Below are positions 52,411 to 61,855 of a stretch of DNA of 64,000 nucleotides, piece by piece. Numbering within the stretch: the stretch's first letter is position 1; each line of letters starts with the position of its first letter. Under the pieces are notes generated by a model. It made no database searches. It saw only the letters and a list, made by a program, of their open reading frames with translations, and was not told the origin of the DNA. This stretch comes from Microvirgula aerodenitrificans DSM 15089 (GTDB lineage: Bacteria; Pseudomonadota; Gammaproteobacteria; Burkholderiales; Aquaspirillaceae): positions 1-64,000 of the forward strand of contig NZ_JHVK01000016.1 in NCBI RefSeq assembly GCF_000620105.1, written 5' to 3'. The position numbers were made by a program, and so were the translations under genes.

Positions 52411-54162
52411 TCAGTCACCCAGCGCGGCCAGCCGCTGCAGGCCGACCGGCTCGTCGGCCTGCAGCGGCACGACGGCATAGCGTGATGCATGCCGGGAGGC
52501 CACCGCGTCGATACAGACCCGTTCATTGTGCGCACGCTGCCGCAGCAGCGGCGAACGGGGCGAGGCGCAAGCCAGGCTGTTGTTGATGATCCAGGCCCAC
52601 GGCTCGATGCCCGCGCGGCGCAGGTCCGCCTGCAGGCTGGCGGCTTCGAGCACCGGCGTGGTTTCCGCCAGCGTGGTGATGATGACCCGGGTTTGCGCGG
52701 GATCCTGCAGCTGCATCATCGGTGTCGTGAAGTGCAGCTTGCTGTCCCCCATCTGCCGCACCATGTCACGGTGATAGGCTCCAGTGGCATCGAGCAGCAA
52801 CAGCGTATGGCCGGTGGGGGCCGTATCCATGACTACAAAGCGCTTGCCGGCCTCGCGGATAATGCGGGAGAACGCCTGGAACACGGCGATCTCTTCCGTG
52901 CATGGCGAACGCAGGTCCTCTTCCAGCAGGGCCCGGCCCGCGTCATCCAGCAGCCGGCCCCGGGTCTCCAGCACATGCCGGCGATAGCGTGCAGTCTCCG
53001 CCTGCGGATCGATCCGGCTGACCGTCAGGTGCGCCAGCTCGCCCGCCAGCGTATCGGTCAGATGGGCGGCAGGGTCCGAAGTGGACAGGTGCACATCCCG
53101 TCCCCGCCTTGCCAGTGCCACGGCAATGGCGGCAGCCATCGTGGTCTTGCCGACCCCACCCTTGCCCATCAGCATGATCAGGCCATGACCGGCGCCGGCC
53201 AGCGCATCGATCAGTGATGACAGCGGCGGCGCCCGCAGCGCGTCCAGCGCCGGCGGCTCGCTCCCGGCCGGCAGCAACGAAGGCGCCAGCAGCTGGCGCA
53301 ATGCATCCAGCCCGACCAGATTGAACGCCTTCAGCGCCAGCCGGTCCACCGGCAGGGACTGCAGCGCCGCAGGCATCGCCTGCAGCGCGGCCTGCTCGCG
53401 ACGGACAATGGCCATGGCCAGCGGGTCCGCTACCGCTTCGTCAGGGTCGAGGATGCCATTGATGACCAGGAACTGGCGGCTCAGGCCCAGTGCATCCAGT
53501 TCGTCGTGGGTGCGTGCCACTTCCTTCAGCGCCGCGGCCTGGGCGCGCGTCACCAGCACCAGCCGGGTCCGCTGCCGGTCGGCCAGCGCCGCTACGGCGT
53601 CCCGGTACCGGGCCCGCTGTTTTTCCAGCCCGGCCAGCGGCCCGAGACAGGATGCCCCGTCCGGGTTGTGCTCCAGGAAGCCGCTCCAGGCGCCAGGCAG
53701 TTGCAGCAGGCGGAGGGTGTGCCCGGTCGGCGCGGTATCAAACACGATATGGTCATAGCAGGATTGCAGGCGCGTGTCCGTCAGCAGCGAGGTGAACTCG
53801 TCGAATGCGGCGATTTCCGTGGTGCAGGCACCGGAAAGCTGCTCTTCAATGCCGGCGACAACCGCCTCGGGCAGGACACCCCGTACCGGGTCGACGATGC
53901 GGGCGCGATAGGCAGCCGCCGCCGCTTGCGGGTCGACATCGAGTGCCGACAGGCCGCCCACGCTGCGAATGGCCGTGACATGACTGCCGATCGCCTGACC
54001 GAACACCTGCCCGACATTGGAGGCCGGATCGGTGCTGACCAGCAGCACGCGGCGCCCGGCATCGGCCAGCCGGATCGCTGCGGCGCACGCCAGCGAGGTC
54101 TTGCCGACGCCCCCTTTGCCGGTAAAGAACAGGAACAGTGGCGGGTTGTCGAGAAAATGCAT
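52411..54162 (-). CDS. arsA: Arsenical pump-driving ATPase ArsA
   Basis: A 583-residue ATPase from ATG 54162 (GGGAG nine bases upstream) with the two tandem halves of ArsA: P-loops GKGGVGKTS (about 15) and GKGGVGKTT (about 333), each half followed by the DTAPTGHTLR/L signal-transduction motif. Cys113 (SGACTTEI) and Cys172 (DGASCLGP) stand at the same numbers as the As(III)-binding cysteines of E. coli plasmid ArsA, and a third Cys in LRSPCTEEI completes the site. It powers arsenite extrusion, receives As(III) from ArsD, and normally partners ArsB; here the permease is ACR3. Confidence 0.95.
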   Translation of the reverse strand: MHFLDNPPLFLFFTGKGGVGKTSLACAAAIRLADAGRRVLLVSTDPASNVGQVFGQAIGSHVTAIRSVGGLSALDVDPQAAAAAYRARIVDPVRGVLPEAVVAGIEEQLSGACTTEIAAFDEFTSLLTDTRLQSCYDHIVFDTAPTGHTLRLLQLPGAWSGFLEHNPDGASCLGPLAGLEKQRARYRDAVAALADRQRTRLVLVTRAQAAALKEVARTHDELDALGLSRQFLVINGILDPDEAVADPLAMAIVRREQAALQAMPAALQSLPVDRLALKAFNLVGLDALRQLLAPSLLPAGSEPPALDALRAPPLSSLIDALAGAGHGLIMLMGKGGVGKTTMAAAIAVALARRGRDVHLSTSDPAAHLTDTLAGELAHLTVSRIDPQAETARYRRHVLETRGRLLDDAGRALLEEDLRSPCTEEIAVFQAFSRIIREAGKRFVVMDTAPTGHTLLLLDATGAYHRDMVRQMGDSKLHFTTPMMQLQDPAQTRVIITTLAETTPVLEAASLQADLRRAGIEPWAWIINNSLACASPRSPLLRQRAHNERVCIDAVASRHASRYAVVPLQADEPVGLQRLAALGD

Positions 54163-54197
54163 GAAATATGGCTCCCGGATCAAGGTTGGCATCCTGT

Positions 54198-54545
54198 TCA
54201 GCAGCAGGACCCGCAACAGCCGCTATCACTGACCGGCAGCAGGCTGACCCCGGCCCAGCGCGCCAGTTCGGCCCGACGCGGATAACGGCCGGCCAGCACT
54301 ACTTCGCCATCCAGCAGGACCAGCGGCAGCGCTTCCTGGCCCGACCGCTCAAGGAATCCCTTCACCGTGGCGTTGTCAGCAAACGCCATTGGCTGCAGGG
54401 CCAGATTGAAGCGCTGAACCTCAACGCCAGACTGCTTGCCGAGCCAGTCCAGGTCGGCTGAAACCTGCACCAGGGTTTGATCGGCTTCGATCCCGCATAC
54501 GCCGGTGCTGCAGCACATGGCTGGGTCATAGATGGCAATTTTCAT
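54198..54545 (-). CDS. arsD: Arsenite metallochaperone ArsD
   Basis: A 115-residue ArsD that hands As(III) to ArsA and weakly represses the operon. The As-binding set is Cys11, Cys12 and Cys17 in MCCSTGVCG; further vicinal pairs CCGSCC close the protein. The thioredoxin-like body includes VEVQRFNLALQPMAF and LPLVLLDGEVVLAGRYP. Located between arsC and arsA, the usual position. Confidence 0.95.
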   Translation of the reverse strand: MKIAIYDPAMCCSTGVCGIEADQTLVQVSADLDWLGKQSGVEVQRFNLALQPMAFADNATVKGFLERSGQEALPLVLLDGEVVLAGRYPRRAELARWAGVSLLPVSDSGCCGSCC

Positions 54546-54583
54546 GTTGATGCTCCAACAAATATGGAAATATCGGGAAAAAC

Positions 54584-55063
54584 TCAGCGGCCCTGTTCGC
54601 CGATGCGTGCCAGCGCGGCGCCGAACGCTGCACGGTCATGCGCCATTGCGTCCAGCGGCAGAGCCAGCAGCGCTTCGATCCGGACCCGCAGCAGGCGATA
54701 GGCCGACTCGAACGCCGCATCGATCTCGTCATCGCTGCCGGTCGCCCCGGCCGGGTCCTCGACCCCCCAGTGCGCCCGCACGACCGGGCCCGGATAGACG
54801 GGACAGGCTTCACCCGCCGCGCCGGCACAGACGGTGATGACGACATCGGGCGCCAGCGGCAGGGCATCCTGCGACTTGCTGTACAGCCCTTCCTGCATGA
54901 GCCCCTTGCGCTGCAGCAGCGCCAGCGAACGCGGATGAACATGGCCGGCGGGCCGGCTGCCGGCGCTCATCGCCCGAAGGCCGGCCGGCGCCAGGGCATT
55001 GAACGTGGCCTCGGCCAGAATCGACCGGCATGAATTGCCGGTGCACAGAAACAGGATATTCAT
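54584..55063 (-). CDS. arsC: Arsenate reductase, LMW-phosphatase (thioredoxin) type
   Basis: A 159-residue reductase with the P-loop CTGNSCRS at 7-14, so it belongs to the low-molecular-weight phosphatase type rather than the glutaredoxin type. It reduces As(V) to As(III). The recycling cysteine is probably in the ITVCAGAAGEACPVYPG segment, which carries two Cys near 80-88. Conserved HWGVEDPAG follows. It begins three bases after the arsR stop codon. Confidence 0.94.
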   Translation of the reverse strand: MNILFLCTGNSCRSILAEATFNALAPAGLRAMSAGSRPAGHVHPRSLALLQRKGLMQEGLYSKSQDALPLAPDVVITVCAGAAGEACPVYPGPVVRAHWGVEDPAGATGSDDEIDAAFESAYRLLRVRIEALLALPLDAMAHDRAAFGAALARIGEQGR

Positions 55064-55066
55064 GAT

Positions 55067-55438
55067 TCACTTCGCTTTGCAGGCAGGAGAAAGCGGTGGC
55101 AGCAGCGGTTCGATCTGCGGCACGGCAGCGCGCATGCCGGCGCAGGCACCGGGCTGACCGGCACAGCACTCGGCGGTCAGGTAAGCGATCAGGTCCAGCA
55201 TGAGCGGAATATTGGCCCGGTAGCGCTGGAAGCGGCCTTCCTGCTCGACACTCAGCAGACCGGCCCACACCATGCCCTTCAGGTGGAACGACAGGCTGCT
55301 GGGCGGGATATCGAGCTCGCAGGCGATCTGCCCGGCGACCATGCCTTCCGTCCCCATGCGGACCAGCAGACGGTACACGTCCAGACGCACCCCGGAGGAC
55401 AGGGATTCGAAGAGAGTGACAGCAGTTTGTTTTTCCAT
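55067..55438 (-). CDS. arsR: Arsenic-responsive repressor ArsR
   Basis: A 123-residue ArsR/SmtB winged-helix repressor. The DNA-recognition helix lies in CELDIPPSSLSFHLKGMVWAGLL. It lacks the N-terminal ELCVC site of E. coli ArsR. Instead the C-terminal ECCAGQPGAC provides the three cysteines that would bind As(III), an alternative sensor position known in other ArsR proteins. First gene of the operon. An imperfect palindrome at 55448-55465 just upstream is the likely operator, so the operon should be self-repressed and arsenite-induced. Confidence 0.93.
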   Translation of the reverse strand: MEKQTAVTLFESLSSGVRLDVYRLLVRMGTEGMVAGQIACELDIPPSSLSFHLKGMVWAGLLSVEQEGRFQRYRANIPLMLDLIAYLTAECCAGQPGACAGMRAAVPQIEPLLPPLSPACKAK

Positions 55439-55447
55439 TCGTTGATA

Positions 55448-55465
55448 TTACGACAACAGTCGAAA
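55448..55465. promoter_or_regulatory. Candidate ArsR operator
   Basis: TTACGAC-AACA-GTCGAAA, a 7-4-7 inverted repeat with one mismatch, ten bases upstream of the arsR start. Confidence 0.5.
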
Positions 55466-55499
55466 TGATGGCAACAGAATCCGGCCTCGGCCGGACACG

Positions 55500-56279
55500 T
55501 CACAATCCGCCGGAAAAATAGCGACTGGGCGACGCGCCCAGCACGCGGCGGAATACCGTACTGAAAGCGCTCGGGCTGCTGTAGCCCAGCTCCATGGCGA
55601 CCCGGGTTACCGGCTCGCCGTGACCGAGGCGGACGACGGCCGCCAGCAGGCAGGCCTGCTGGCGCCACTCCAGATAGCTGATGCCGGTGTAGTGGCGAAA
55701 CAGCCGGGTGAAGGTGCGCCGGCTCATCCCTGCCCGTGCCGCCATGTCGTCGATGCCGACATCCAGCGAGGGCTGCGCCAGCAGGTCACGGCACACCCGC
55801 GCCAGCCGGGGTTCGGCCGGCAGCGGCGCATTCAGCGACAGGGCCGGCATGTCCGCGATCTCGTACAGCAGCAAGCCCATCAGGTGGCCATCGCGGCTGT
55901 CGTCCGCATAGCGTGCGGGAATACTGACGGCCTTGTGCAGCAGTTGCCGCAACAGCGGCGACACGTCGAACACCTGGCAGTGGACCGGCAACCCCAGCCG
56001 GCGGGCCGCACTGGCACGGACATAGGTATTGAGCAGGGTGACCGGCCCCTGCATCCGCATCGAGTGCGTCAGGCCGGAAGGGACCCAGATCGCCCGCTGC
56101 GGTGGCACCACCCAGCTGCCCGCCCCGGTATGCACGGAAATGACCCCGCGATCGGCATAGGCAAACTGACCGCGCCGATGGGCATGCGCCGGGAACAGCT
56201 CGCCATCCGGATAGTCGCGCGCCGTCACCACGACATGGCGCGGCGACAGCGGGTACGGATCGGCGGCAGGATTTTCCAT
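55500..56279 (-). CDS. AraC family regulator with cupin domain
   Basis: A 259-residue regulator. The N-terminal cupin (about 20-110: FPAHAHRRGQFAYADRGVISV, VPPQRAIWVPSGLTH) binds an effector. The C-terminal double helix-turn-helix (about 155-255) has DDMAARAGMSRRTFTRLFRHYTG and VAMELGYSSPSAFSTVFRRVLG. It diverges from an EamA transporter gene with 118 bp between, so it probably controls that transporter. Confidence 0.88.
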   Translation of the reverse strand: MENPAADPYPLSPRHVVVTARDYPDGELFPAHAHRRGQFAYADRGVISVHTGAGSWVVPPQRAIWVPSGLTHSMRMQGPVTLLNTYVRASAARRLGLPVHCQVFDVSPLLRQLLHKAVSIPARYADDSRDGHLMGLLLYEIADMPALSLNAPLPAEPRLARVCRDLLAQPSLDVGIDDMAARAGMSRRTFTRLFRHYTGISYLEWRQQACLLAAVVRLGHGEPVTRVAMELGYSSPSAFSTVFRRVLGASPSRYFSGGL

Positions 56280-56397
56280 GGCCCGAATCTACTCATCATT
56301 GACCCTTCATTGCAAGCGGGCCAAATCCGGGAACGGCATAGTGCCAGCCATGCCGATGCGACTCCCGCCCGGCACCATGCTTACGGAAAACCCTGCC

Positions 56398-57279
56398 ATG
56401 CAGACAAGACACCTGTTCCTGGCCGTTCTGGTCACCGCAGTCTGGGGATTCAATTTCCCGATTACCAAACTTGGCCTGGCTGCCATCGACCCGCTGCTGC
56501 TGACCGCCATCCGCTTCACCCTCTCGGCCCTGCCGTGGGTATTTTTCATCCGGCGGCCGCAGGTCGGCCTGCACTGGCTGGCTGGCTACGGGCTGATCTT
56601 CGGCGTGGCCATGTGGGCACTGATCAATCTGGGTATCGAACTTGGCGTTCCGCCGGGCAGCGCCGCGCTGCTGATCCAGTTCAGCGCGTTCTTCACGCTG
56701 GGCTGGGGGGTCTTGCTGTTTCGCGAAAGCCTGAGTCTGCCGCAGGTCGCCGGCCTGCTGCTGGCAGTGGCCGGACTGCTCGGCATTCTCGTTTCCAGCC
56801 CGGCCGGTGACACCCGGCTCGGCCTGGCACTGGTGCTGGTCAGCGCCCTGGCCTGGAGCATCGGCAATGTGATCATCAAGCTGTCCCGGGTTCGCGAGGT
56901 GTTCGCCTTTGTGGTCTGGGCCAGCCTGTTCGCCCCGCTTCCGCTGTTTCTGCTGGGCTGGCTGACGCACGGTGCGGCACCCTATGTCCGGCTGGCCGCG
57001 CAGCTGGACCGGGCCGCGGTGTTTTCGCTGCTGTTCCAGGTCTACGCGGCCACGCATTTCTGCTACTGGGGCTGGAATCTGCTGCTGCGCGAATATCCGG
57101 TATCACGCGTCGCACCACTGTCACTGCTGATCCCGGTCTTCGGCATTGCCGGTTCCATGCTGATCGCCGGCCAGCACCCCGGCACCACGGGCTGGATCTC
57201 CATGGCGCTGGTCCTGTCCGCACTGGCGATCAGCCAGATGAAAGGGCGAATGCTGGTGGGACGCCGCGCCGTCGGCTGA
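56398..57279 (+). CDS. EamA/DMT family transporter
   Basis: A 293-residue inner-membrane transporter with ten helices in two EamA repeats. Start ATG 56398 (MQTRHLFLAVLVTAVWGFNFP); an in-frame ATG at 56377 is less supported. The first repeat opens with AVWGFNFPITKLGL, as in YdcZ/RhaT/EamA exporters of amino acids or metabolites. The substrate is unknown. It diverges from the cupin-type AraC gene, which likely regulates it. Confidence 0.87.
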   Translation: MQTRHLFLAVLVTAVWGFNFPITKLGLAAIDPLLLTAIRFTLSALPWVFFIRRPQVGLHWLAGYGLIFGVAMWALINLGIELGVPPGSAALLIQFSAFFTLGWGVLLFRESLSLPQVAGLLLAVAGLLGILVSSPAGDTRLGLALVLVSALAWSIGNVIIKLSRVREVFAFVVWASLFAPLPLFLLGWLTHGAAPYVRLAAQLDRAAVFSLLFQVYAATHFCYWGWNLLLREYPVSRVAPLSLLIPVFGIAGSMLIAGQHPGTTGWISMALVLSALAISQMKGRMLVGRRAVG

Positions 57280-57364
57280 CTGCCTGCCAGTCATGGCGCT
57301 TGCCAGCATTCGTCATATTCGATACGCTTGTCATTATATTAATTTGTATAATGAAAGAACTGCC

Positions 57365-57934
57365 ATGAACCGTTTCTCCCTGCTGGCCTGCTGTGCGCTG
57401 ATCTGCCTGCCGGCCTGGGCAACCGATGCCCCGGCCGTCGCCACCCCGCAAGATGCCGCCAACCTGCTGCTGACCCGTCTTGGCACGGCGCTGAAACAGG
57501 AAATGAGCACGCGCGGTCCGGTGTCGGCCATCAGTGTGTGCCGCGATCTGGCACCGAAGCTGGCCGGTGAGATCTCGCGCGAAACCGGCTGGAAAGTCAC
57601 CCGGGTCAGCCTCAAGCCGCGCAACCCGATGCTGGGCATGGCGGACGAATGGGAACAACGGCAACTGCTCGACTTTGACGCCCGGGCCAGGGCCGGCGTG
57701 GCGCCGGCCACGCTGCAGCAAACCGCCATCGTCGGCATGCCGACCGGCAAGGTACAGCGCTACCTGAAGGCGATTCCGGTCCAGACACTGTGCCTGAGCT
57801 GTCACGGCAGCCGCGAGCAGATCCCGGCCGATGTCAGCCAGGCGCTGGCACGCGACTACCCGCATGACAAGGCCACCGGTTATCTGGAAGGCATGATCCG
57901 CGGTGCGGTGTCAGTGACCCGTCCGCTCGACTGA
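57365..57934 (+). CDS. Periplasmic DUF3365 (Tll0287-like) haem c protein
   Basis: A 189-residue exported protein from ATG 57365 with a signal peptide (about 1-20, ending WAT). The DUF3365 domain includes VSAISVCRDLAP and WKVTRVSLKPRNP, with a CLSCH haem c attachment motif near residue 143. Relatives are sensors or redox proteins in the periplasm. A TATAAT sits upstream (57347-57352), giving a plausible promoter. The redox partner is not evident in the neighbourhood. Confidence 0.85.
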   Translation: MNRFSLLACCALICLPAWATDAPAVATPQDAANLLLTRLGTALKQEMSTRGPVSAISVCRDLAPKLAGEISRETGWKVTRVSLKPRNPMLGMADEWEQRQLLDFDARARAGVAPATLQQTAIVGMPTGKVQRYLKAIPVQTLCLSCHGSREQIPADVSQALARDYPHDKATGYLEGMIRGAVSVTRPLD

Positions 57935-57970
57935 GCGAACGCCACGCAAGGCGGCAGGCTTGTTTACACT

Positions 57971-58891
57971 ATGACAGTGGAAACCAACGCCCCGACCTGC
58001 ACCATGGACACCATGATCTCCCCCGGAGACGCCCTTCACCCGCAGTCCGAGTGGCTGTTCCAGCCGCCCCCCGCGCTGGCGGACTGCGTCTGCCACGGGC
58101 TGATCAAGAACCTTCCCGGCGGACCGTACCTGCTGCCGGCCGGCCTGCAGCCGATCTTCCTGCTGGTGCTGGACGGTGGCATCCGCTTTCTGCATGCGAA
58201 CCGGCAGCAGCAGATGGCCCGGCTCAATCTGTGCGGCGGCACCCAGGGCCCCCGCCAGGCATGGGCCGCGCCCGGCACCCGCATCCTGACCCTGTCGGTG
58301 AAGCCGGGGCAGTTGCGGCGACTGATCGACATGCCGGCGGCGACCATCGTCGACAGCCGGAGCCCGCTGGACACCCTGCTGCGGGGTGAGGATCTCGGCG
58401 AGCTGGCACGCTGCGAAACCGCGCTGGCCGCGACCCGCGACCCGTCGCAGCAGGTCGCCGCGTTCTTTCGCCTGCTGTTCAGCCTGCGCCGGCGCCGGGC
58501 CGGACTCGATGCAGACCTGCACCTGCCGATTGATCTGCTCGCCACGGCCCCCGGCGAACTGGCCGACCGCTTCGGCATCAGCCAGCGCCAGTTCGAACGC
58601 CGTTTTCTTGCCAGCTATGGCCAGTCGCTGCGCAGCTTCCGCCAGCAACTGCGCTGCAGCCGGCTGATTGCCGCCTGCATCTGCGGACAACGCCGCATCG
58701 ACTCCTGGGCCGGACTGGCGGCCGAAGCCGGCTATTTCGACCAGTCCCACCTGCACCACGACCTGCAGCGCTTTACCGGCCATACCCCCGGCCAGCTGGC
58801 GGCCGGCCTTGCCCGCGACGATCCGGCGTTCTGGCCGTACCGGATCGCCTCCACCCGGATGGGCCAGCTGTTTGGTCCATCGGGCTATTGA
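57971..58891 (+). CDS. AraC-type regulator
   Basis: A 306-residue protein with an AraC HTH pair at the C terminus: LADRFGISQRQFERRFLASYGQSLRSF and AGLAAEAGYFDQSHLHHDLQRFTGHTPGQL. The N-terminal part (WLFQPPPALADCVCHGL...) matches the domain of unknown ligand found in many AraC-like regulators of stress and membrane genes. No good ribosome binding site precedes the ATG at 57971. The DUF2867 gene directly downstream may be its target. Confidence 0.85.
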   Translation: MTVETNAPTCTMDTMISPGDALHPQSEWLFQPPPALADCVCHGLIKNLPGGPYLLPAGLQPIFLLVLDGGIRFLHANRQQQMARLNLCGGTQGPRQAWAAPGTRILTLSVKPGQLRRLIDMPAATIVDSRSPLDTLLRGEDLGELARCETALAATRDPSQQVAAFFRLLFSLRRRRAGLDADLHLPIDLLATAPGELADRFGISQRQFERRFLASYGQSLRSFRQQLRCSRLIAACICGQRRIDSWAGLAAEAGYFDQSHLHHDLQRFTGHTPGQLAAGLARDDPAFWPYRIASTRMGQLFGPSGY

Positions 58892-58968
58892 GCCGCTGTC
58901 GTTTCGCTACAAGACCGGCCTGCCGGCCGAAAGCAGAATGGGCGGGTCTTCACTGCCCGGAACCTGCC

Positions 58969-59475
58969 ATGCTGGACCACATTCCGCTCACCTCCCTGCT
59001 GCACCACGACCTGCCGGCCGGCGCCTATCAGGACTGCTGCATTGAAGCCCTGCCGGCCACGGTCAATATCGAGCAGGCGCTGCTTGCCTTTTTCGGCAGT
59101 TCTCCCGCCTGGCTGCTCGCCCTGATGGCGCTGCGCAACCGGCTGGTCACCCCGCTCGGACTGAAAACCGCCCGCGCGGCGCCCGGCCCTGTCCCGACGC
59201 CGTTCCGGGTCGGCCAGCGCATCGGCATTTTCCGCATCCTGGCACTCGACGAGCAGGAAGTGGTGCTGGGGGAAAACGACAGTCATCTGGATTTCCGCAC
59301 CTCGCTGCAACTGCTGCACGGGCCGGCCGGCCCGCAGCTGGCCATGTCCATCTGGGTGAAAACCCACAATGCCGTCGGCGTCTGCTACTTCGCACTGGTC
59401 AGGCCCTTCCACCGCCTGATTGTCCCGATCATGGCCCGGGCCACCGTGCGTCGGCTGTGCGGGATTGCCGGGTGA
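58969..59475 (+). CDS. DUF2867 domain protein
   Basis: A 168-residue protein from ATG 58969. LTSLLHHDLPAGAYQDCC, RVGQRIGIFRIL, EVVLGENDSHLDFRTSL and KTHNAVGVCYFALVRPFHRLIVPIMARATVRR match DUF2867, a family of unknown function often next to stress regulators. The last motif forms an amphipathic or membrane-associated C-terminal helix. It follows the AraC gene on the same strand. Confidence 0.78.
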   Translation: MLDHIPLTSLLHHDLPAGAYQDCCIEALPATVNIEQALLAFFGSSPAWLLALMALRNRLVTPLGLKTARAAPGPVPTPFRVGQRIGIFRILALDEQEVVLGENDSHLDFRTSLQLLHGPAGPQLAMSIWVKTHNAVGVCYFALVRPFHRLIVPIMARATVRRLCGIAG

Positions 59476-59523
59476 CGAGCACGGACGGCCCGCCACCGGA
59501 GCGGGCCTGCGGCCTCTTCTCAC

Positions 59524-61758
59524 TCAGTAGTCAATGCCATACGCCAGGCTGAACGTCCGTCCACGCCCCTGAAAGTCGACGACCTCCGGGGCCACCATCC
59601 GGTCATAAAAGAGCCGGGCACGCTGACTCCACAGCGTCGGATACTGGCGATCGAACAGGTTCTGCACGCCGAAGTTCAGCGTGCCTCGTGGCAGCTTGTA
59701 GCTGCCAAGCAGATCGGCCAGCGTGAACCCCTCCAGCGTCTGCCTCCCGGCATCGCGCAACGGGAAACTCCGCACGCCCTGCAGGCGCAGTTGCAGTGGC
59801 CCGTCCTGCCAGTGCACGTGCAGCGTGGTCTTGGACGGGCTGGCAGTGGTCACGGACTGTTTTTGCCAGCGGCCACCCTGCTGTTCCCGGGACTGAATAC
59901 CGAGGGCCGTCCCGCCCACGGTCCAGTGGGCATTCAGCAGATAATCGAGACGCCCTTCCAGGCCATGATTCCGGGTGCCCTGATCCAGCACACGGATGGC
60001 CAGCGTCGATTTCTGGAATTCGATGCTCCGGTCGGACCAGGCATGGAAGGCGGCGATCTGGCCCGACAGCTTGCCGACGCGCCCTCGCCAGCCCGCTTCC
60101 AGCTGCCGGGTCTTGATGCCCGCAAGCGGCGAACCCGTCACACTGACGCCCCTCTTCAGTGCCCAGTGCCCGCGATGTCCGCCGGATAGCGCATAGTCGC
60201 CCTGCCCATAGTATTTGGCCGGGTCGGGCAGCTCGAAACCCTCCGCATAATTCACGTAGTACTGATTGGCGGCATTGAAGCGGTACACCACGCCGGCATT
60301 CGGCAAGGTGACCGCATAGTGGTTCCTCCCCCCGGGAATCGCATCAGACGACGTGCCGATGCGATTGGCCATCAGTACCTGCTGGCGGGTATCGACAAAG
60401 TCATCCACGCTGATCGCCATGCGTTGATGCCGCAGCCCTGCGCTCAGACCCCAGCTTTCAGCCGGTTGCCAGTCGGACTGGATAAACAGCGAGCGGCCTT
60501 CCACCCGGAACCCGGGGTAGCGCCCGACTTCAGCCATGCGCCGGAACACGAGCCCCCCCGACGCCATTCCCCGCCGTGCATCGAACAGCACCTGCCGCGC
60601 CCGGAACTTCTCGCGGTCAAGATCGATCCCGTAAGTGAACCTGGCCGCGCCAAGCGACTTGACCAGTGCCACCTTCAGCGCCCGGGTGCCGGTGCGCTGA
60701 CGCGATGTACTGTAGTACGGCACGCGTGGCGGCCTCACCGTCATGCCGGTGATAACACCAGGAAACGGATAGAAATCCAGTTTTTCACTGCGCCACGACC
60801 CCTGCAGATACAAATCCTGTCCCCCTGGCACCTGTGGCAGCACATAGTCGAACATCGCCATCGCGCGCGTCGAGCGCGGCACCACGTCCGACTGGAAGCC
60901 ATCCCGGACCGCCAGCCATTCCGTCCGCCCGCGCAATGCGCCCGCGAGATTCGGTCCGAGATAGAGCGCCTTGTCGCCGTGAAAACCTGAATCGTAGTAC
61001 TGCGTCGTCAGCTTCAGCCGCTGCCCGGCGGGCAGCCTGAAGTCCAGGTTGCCGAGGATGTCGAGCTGGCGGTTGTACTGCAGATCAGTCTGGGTGATAT
61101 CGGGCGTGACCTGACGGCCTGCCGCGTCATAAGCCGCGCCATTGTGACGATAGGCCACCCCAAGTCGACCGGTCACCCGGTCATTGCCGGCGGAGACCGA
61201 CTGCCCGGCGCGCCAGTCATGATCGCTGCCGGTTTCAAAACCGGAGCGCAACCCGAGTTCGGTATTGAAGTGCAGCCCCTCGGAGCCCCGCCGGGTCACG
61301 ATATTGACGACACCACCGGACGCCCCGCCACCGTAGAGGGCGGTCGCGCCCGACAGCACTTCGATGCGGTCGATCTGGTACGGATCGATCGAATCGAACT
61401 GCCTGCTGACCGCGCGAGAACTGTTCAGCGACACCCCGTCGATCATCACCTGCATCGAGCGTCCCCGCAGGTTCTGGCCATAGTTGCTGCGCCCTTGCGG
61501 GCCAACATCGAGGCTCGGAACCAACTGGCCCAGCAGCACCTTGAGCGGCACGCCGGCACGCGCCTGCAGGGCAATCTCGTCAGCATCCACCACCCAGGTG
61601 CTGCGGGGCAGCTCGCTGATCCGGGTCGGCACCCGGGCGCCGGTCACCACAACCGTGTCCAGGGCCGAACCGCCAGCCTGGACGCAAGGACTGCCCAGTG
61701 CCAGCAGCAATGCGGCAGAGACAGGGCATAAACGAACATAGTGGGAATAAATGGGCAT
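59524..61758 (-). CDS. IutA-like TonB-dependent siderophore receptor
   Basis: A 744-residue outer-membrane receptor with a 29-residue signal peptide, TonB box (LDTVVVTG), plug domain (about 50-160: ISELPRSTWVVDADEI, LRGRSMQVMIDGVSLNSSR, IDRIEVLSGATALYGGGASGGVVNIVTRR) and a 22-strand barrel ending YDRMVAPEVVDFQGRGRTFSLAYGIDY. The FQGRGRTFSL ending is close to that of aerobactin receptor IutA, fitting a hydroxamate-citrate siderophore. No STN signalling domain. It lies 97 bp downstream of the exporter gene on the same strand and belongs to the NIS siderophore locus to the right. Confidence 0.9.
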   Translation of the reverse strand: MPIYSHYVRLCPVSAALLLALGSPCVQAGGSALDTVVVTGARVPTRISELPRSTWVVDADEIALQARAGVPLKVLLGQLVPSLDVGPQGRSNYGQNLRGRSMQVMIDGVSLNSSRAVSRQFDSIDPYQIDRIEVLSGATALYGGGASGGVVNIVTRRGSEGLHFNTELGLRSGFETGSDHDWRAGQSVSAGNDRVTGRLGVAYRHNGAAYDAAGRQVTPDITQTDLQYNRQLDILGNLDFRLPAGQRLKLTTQYYDSGFHGDKALYLGPNLAGALRGRTEWLAVRDGFQSDVVPRSTRAMAMFDYVLPQVPGGQDLYLQGSWRSEKLDFYPFPGVITGMTVRPPRVPYYSTSRQRTGTRALKVALVKSLGAARFTYGIDLDREKFRARQVLFDARRGMASGGLVFRRMAEVGRYPGFRVEGRSLFIQSDWQPAESWGLSAGLRHQRMAISVDDFVDTRQQVLMANRIGTSSDAIPGGRNHYAVTLPNAGVVYRFNAANQYYVNYAEGFELPDPAKYYGQGDYALSGGHRGHWALKRGVSVTGSPLAGIKTRQLEAGWRGRVGKLSGQIAAFHAWSDRSIEFQKSTLAIRVLDQGTRNHGLEGRLDYLLNAHWTVGGTALGIQSREQQGGRWQKQSVTTASPSKTTLHVHWQDGPLQLRLQGVRSFPLRDAGRQTLEGFTLADLLGSYKLPRGTLNFGVQNLFDRQYPTLWSQRARLFYDRMVAPEVVDFQGRGRTFSLAYGIDY

Positions 61759-61855
61759 GGCTGTATCCCTGTACGGATTGGAATTTCACAGCTTTCCCCT
61801 GCCCGGCGGCAAACGGCATGGGCACGGCATGCGGCAAGCAGACGGCGTCCTGGCA

